Shown one piece after another: positions 6,302 to 7,265 of a stretch of DNA of 7,265 nucleotides; within the stretch, counting starts at the first letter, position 1, and the number at the start of each line of letters is the position of its first letter. The position numbers were made by a program, and so were the translations under genes. Below the pieces are notes generated by a model. It was given only the letters and a program-made list of their open reading frames with translations. It did not search any database and had not been told where the DNA came from. The DNA is taken from NCBI GenBank assembly GCA_044370375.1, contig JBILVQ010000152.1, positions 1 through 7,265 on the forward strand, read 5' to 3'. Origin of the DNA: JBILVQ01 sp044370375. GTDB lineage: Bacteria > Bacteroidota > Bacteroidia > UBA4408.

Positions 6302-6784
6302 ATGAAAAAATTAAATTTGTTTTTATTAGGAATAACGGGCCTTATGGGTCTTTATTCTTGCAGTCATTCTGCTGATAAAATAAATGAGCAACTGTATTCT
6401 TCAGCCATGGATTCAGGCTTATTGCCGTTTAAAAATGGCGATACGCTTACGGCCAAAGGAACGAGTCCGCACGGCAACTTTGTTTTGAAAGTGAATGCCG
6501 AAATGGCTTCTGTTTTGGATGGCAATGGAAAGATTGTTTCGGGCAAAGAAATACCGGAAGGGGCATTGATTGTTAAGGAGATAATAGATAACAACGGGCT
6601 TAATTTAATTGCCCTGATGAAAAAGGAAAGAAAGTCGAAGTTTGCAAAGGACGGTTGGATTTGGGCCGAATATAAACCCGGTGGAGCTATTTATTACGAT
6701 GCTAAAAAGAAAGGAGCCTCTTGCGTAGGCTGTCATAGCGGTGCGGGGAACCAGGATTTTACTTTGACTTTTGGTTTACATTAG
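6302..6784 (+). CDS. Cytochrome P460-family haem lipoprotein
   Basis: 160 residues. A lipoprotein signal peptide ends at LYSC, making Cys20 the probable lipidated residue, so the mature protein should be membrane anchored outside the cytoplasm. The body fits the cytochrome P460/cytochrome c'-beta fold: the strand HGNFVLKVN (57-65), IPEGALIVKEI (84-94), GWIWAEYKPGG (118-128), then a single c-type haem motif CVGCH (Cys141, Cys144, axial His145) and a final DFTLTF strand. Known members oxidise hydroxylamine or bind nitric oxide; P460 proper has a lysine cross-linked to the haem. Lys63 lies in the strand where that lysine would be sought, but I cannot align it reliably. Function is therefore redox or NO-related by family only. 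The gene starts 12 bases after the channel gene, suggesting co-transcription, and its last 26 bases overlap the facing oxidoreductase gene. Confidence 0.88.
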   Translation: MKKLNLFLLGITGLMGLYSCSHSADKINEQLYSSAMDSGLLPFKNGDTLTAKGTSPHGNFVLKVNAEMASVLDGNGKIVSGKEIPEGALIVKEIIDNNGLNLIALMKKERKSKFAKDGWIWAEYKPGGAIYYDAKKKGASCVGCHSGAGNQDFTLTFGLH

Positions 6785-7265
6785 CTTGCCGGTTTTGTTT
6801 TGGTGCAAACCTATCGGGACGACATTCGGATGGTAAATCCATGTTCATCAAATATTTTTTTGCCAATCCGGGTGCTAATAAAAACCCTTTGGTGCCCATT
6901 CCATTAAAGATTTGCAGCTGAGGGTGTAATGGATGTTTTCCAAGAATTGGCCTTCGGTCGGTTACTCCGGGTCTTATTCCACACCAATGTTCAAGAACCT
7001 TGAAATTAACGTCAATTATTTTCTTTATTTTTTCAACAACTTCCTCCTCGCCATTTGTGGAGGGCAATGGACTAAGGTCGTTCCAATGGTAGGTTGAGCC
7101 TGCAAGCCAGCGATTGTCATTGCCCAAGGGTAAAAGGAAACCGTTTCGGTTAATAATGTGTTGTTCGGGTAGTTTTTTTTCCGGTTGGATAACCAGTAAA
7201 TCTCCCTTGGTTGGAACCCAGGGAAGGTTCGAAAACCATGGGTTTTTCACAACTCCGTTTCCTTC
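6759..7265 (-). CDS. DAO-family FAD-dependent oxidoreductase, C-terminal part
   Basis: The window shows the last 168 residues; the reading frame is open to the edge, so the N-terminal FAD-binding Rossmann part lies outside. A GTG at 7248-7250 is not the start, since the frame continues upstream as EGNGVVKNPWF. Features of the D-amino-acid/glycine oxidase (DAO, DadA/ThiO-like) family are visible: PTKGDLLVI in the substrate-domain strand, FLLPLGNDNRWLAGST, then the C-terminal FAD-contact region with IRPGVTDRRPILGKHP and GMGTKGFLLAPGLAKKYL. Such enzymes oxidise amines or amino acids with FAD. The substrate cannot be predicted from this fragment. The C-terminal tail after LPSE is polar and basic, and its coding end overlaps the 3' end of the P460 gene. 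Confidence 0.87.
   Translation of the reverse strand, partial: EGNGVVKNPWFSNLPWVPTKGDLLVIQPEKKLPEQHIINRNGFLLPLGNDNRWLAGSTYHWNDLSPLPSTNGEEEVVEKIKKIIDVNFKVLEHWCGIRPGVTDRRPILGKHPLHPQLQIFNGMGTKGFLLAPGLAKKYLMNMDLPSECRPDRFAPKQNRQANVNQKSK

Noticed and set aside
6187..6375. Small plus-strand frame bridging the channel and P460 genes
   Set aside because: It overlaps both well-supported genes out of frame and has no domain.
6364..6594. Minus-strand frame opposite the P460 gene
   Set aside because: It is antisense to the P460 domain, with no motif or start signal of its own.

Overview
The window looks like an ordinary chromosomal stretch of a Bacteroidota genome. The evidence is AT-leaning DNA, several sites matching the Bacteroidota promoter pattern (TTTG or TTG, about 18-22 bases, then TAnnTTTG), genes without clear Shine-Dalgarno sequences, a NYN/cold-shock fusion protein, and a lipoprotein and barrel-like protein of Bacteroidota style. 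A member of Chitinophagales or a related order is a guess only. I see no CRISPR array, insertion sequence, phage gene or recognisable defence system, so I do not claim a new system.

Layout. (1) 85-1278, plus strand: glycine C-acetyltransferase (kbl), with its own promoter just upstream and a probable terminator hairpin lying inside the facing gene. (2) 1275-2078, minus: an exported, barrel-like protein of unknown function, tail to tail with kbl. (3) 2108-3073, minus: a NYN-domain putative ribonuclease fused to a cold-shock-like domain, followed by a strong intrinsic terminator. (4) 3169-5408, minus: a likely transcription unit, read in the order tRNA-Leu(CAA), dCMP/cytidine deaminase-family protein (GTG start), S41 C-terminal processing protease (TTG start). 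Two promoter-like sites 50 bases apart precede the tRNA. (5) 5567-6784, plus: a small potassium-channel-like membrane protein followed after 12 bases by a cytochrome P460-type haem lipoprotein. (6) 6759-7265, minus: the C-terminal part of a DAO-family FAD oxidoreductase that runs off the window and overlaps the P460 gene tail to tail.

How the genes relate. Most units are independent housekeeping or envelope genes packed tightly on both strands. The two linkages worth attention are the tRNA-deaminase-protease unit, where only 30 bases separate the tRNA from the deaminase start, and the channel/P460 pair, which pairs an inner-membrane ion pore with a lipid-anchored c-type haem protein. There is no gene-free stretch longer than 300 bases; the largest gap is the 158-base region 5409-5566, which holds the tRNA-side promoters and the start region of the channel gene.
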